Shown one piece after another: positions 4,408 through 5,134 of a stretch of DNA of 5,134 bases. The stretch is taken from NCBI GenBank assembly GCA_012269805.1, contig JAAXJP010000127.1, forward strand, positions 6,610 through 11,743. Direction: 5' to 3'. The notes under the pieces are model-generated. The model made no database searches. It was given only the letters and a program-made list of their open reading frames with translations, and was not told the origin of the DNA. The stretch's first letter is position 1. Every line of letters begins with the position of its first letter. Position numbers and translations under genes: made by a program. Source of the DNA: Rubrivirga sp. GTDB lineage: Bacteria; Bacteroidota; Rhodothermia; Rhodothermales; Rubricoccaceae.

Positions 4408-5134
4408 CTAGCTCGCCTTCCGGAGCGGCGGGCGGTCGACCTCGACCCTGCGGAGCGGCCGGTCGGCGTAGGGGCCCCAGACCGACTCGAAGCGCCGGTC
4501 GAGCCGGCGGACGAGCACGTGCGGGGCCTGCCCGTTGGCGACGTGCCAGAGGTGCCGCTCGGGCGAGCCGCCCTCGGCGTCGAGGGCGTACGGGACGAGG
4601 ACGCTCGGCTGCTCGGGGCGGACGGTGACCTGCTTCGCCTCGGCGCTCGCGAGCGTCCGGAGGTTGACGCGCCCGCGCTCCGAGAACAGGTCGGCGTCCC
4701 ACAGGCTGGCGAGGAACAGCACGTCGTCCATGTGGCCGAGGAGGTCCGAGCCGCGGAGGCGGTAGATCGTGTCGACGGCGCCGTGGGCGAGGAGCGTGGC
4801 GTCGCGGCGGAGGCGCCGGTCGTGGTCGCGGAGCGCGCGGCTGCCCGTCGCCCCGCCCGACTCGAACGCCACGCGCCGGACCTCGGGCGCGCCGTCGCCC
4901 GTGTCGACCGGCACCTCGACGACAAGGTCGAGCGTGAAGAACGCCGGGCCGGTCCCCGCCTCGGGCCAGTCGGCGGAGGCCGGGACCTCGACCTCGACCT
5001 CCGAGCGGAGGTGGGCGTCCTCGCGGATGTGCTTGACGAGGTGCCAGGCGAGCTCGTCTTGGACGGCGCCGGGGTAGGGCGGCTCGTAGTGCGGGCCGGC
5101 GGCGAGGGCGGTGGCCCAGTCGGCGGGGGCGCCG
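4408..5134 (-). CDS. C-terminal part of a PD-(D/E)XK (Vsr/DUF559-like) nuclease-domain protein
   Basis: The frame is open from the right edge of the window to a TAG at 4410-4408, giving 241 visible residues; the true start lies beyond base 5134. A helix (visible residues 22-38, GAVQDELAWHLVKHIRED) is followed by strands FFTLDLVVEV (65-74) and VRRVAFESGG (85-94), then RDHDRRLRRDATLLAHGAVDTIYRLRGSDLLGHMDDVLF (102-140, discontinuously conserved). The order helix, D on a strand, E on the next strand followed by GG, then DxxRRDxxLxxxG and YRLxxxDL, mirrors Vsr/DUF559 endonuclease folds, with candidate catalytic residues D69 and E91. Where the family has E-x-D-G this has E-S-G-G, so activity is uncertain. 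About 75 more residues follow, including SVLVPYALD and HLWHV. Such domains often end larger helicase or DNA-repair proteins. An internal GTG at 4914 is not a credible start because the nuclease fold extends upstream of it. The family assignment was made by pattern only. Confidence 0.6.
   Translation of the reverse strand, partial: GAPADWATALAAGPHYEPPYPGAVQDELAWHLVKHIREDAHLRSEVEVEVPASADWPEAGTGPAFFTLDLVVEVPVDTGDGAPEVRRVAFESGGATGSRALRDHDRRLRRDATLLAHGAVDTIYRLRGSDLLGHMDDVLFLASLWDADLFSERGRVNLRTLASAEAKQVTVRPEQPSVLVPYALDAEGGSPERHLWHVANGQAPHVLVRRLDRRFESVWGPYADRPLRRVEVDRPPLRKAS

Noticed and set aside
4341..4925. Alternative minus-strand frame overlapping the nuclease-like gene
   Set aside because: It is dominated by serine, arginine, alanine and threonine with no secondary-structure pattern. 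The frame ending at 4408 shows the nuclease-like motifs and continues open to the window edge.
1..5134. CRISPR array, insertion sequence or rRNA
   Set aside because: No regularly spaced repeats, transposase-like frame, terminal inverted repeats or rRNA-like stretch was seen on either strand.

Overview
This is a very GC-rich window (roughly 70% by eye). Its start codons have no clear Shine-Dalgarno sequence ahead of them. Together with an ArgG of exactly 400 residues carrying the Bacteroidota-style 'SVNRGLWG' segment, this points to a GC-rich member of the Bacteroidota/Rhodothermota side (Rhodothermus/Salinibacter/Rubricoccaceae-like). That placement is inference, because no rRNA or other marker gene is present.

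Region 1 (1-2389, minus strand) is a leftward operon. argG (argininosuccinate synthase) comes first. After a 26-nt gap follows a 379-residue protein with a BioD/CobQ-type deviant P-loop. Its stop codon overlaps, as TGATG, the ATG of a further gene that leaves the window at base 1.

Region 2 (2390-2712) is a divergent intergenic region and the most interesting part of the window. Read on the minus strand towards argG it contains, in order: a sigma70-like promoter (TTGACG-18-TATCCT); a 23-codon ORF with six arginine codons, five of them within residues 8-13 (RRLRRR); a hairpin overlapping those codons; and a perfect 11-bp hairpin followed by six T, ending only 9 nt before the argG ATG. This is the layout of a ribosome-mediated, leader-peptide transcription attenuator that would sense arginine (charged tRNA-Arg). 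Arginine genes are normally controlled by ArgR-type repressors or, in Firmicutes, T-boxes, so this arrangement looks uncommon.

Region 3 (2713-3192, plus strand) encodes a small predicted lipoprotein of unknown function, followed by a strong GC hairpin between convergent genes.

Region 4 (3290-5134, minus strand) holds a phage-type RecA-like ATPase (Sak4/AAA_24-like) with a small C-terminal helical domain. Upstream of it is the C-terminal 241 residues of a protein that looks like a PD-(D/E)XK (Vsr/DUF559-like) nuclease domain; its start lies beyond base 5134. The two are separated by 116 nt containing a 10-bp inverted repeat. A tRNA-3'-end-like fragment lies directly behind the ATPase stop. 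Together these hint at a DNA-recombination or mobile-element-derived segment, but no integrase, transposase or complete attachment site is visible. No CRISPR array, rRNA or complete tRNA was found.
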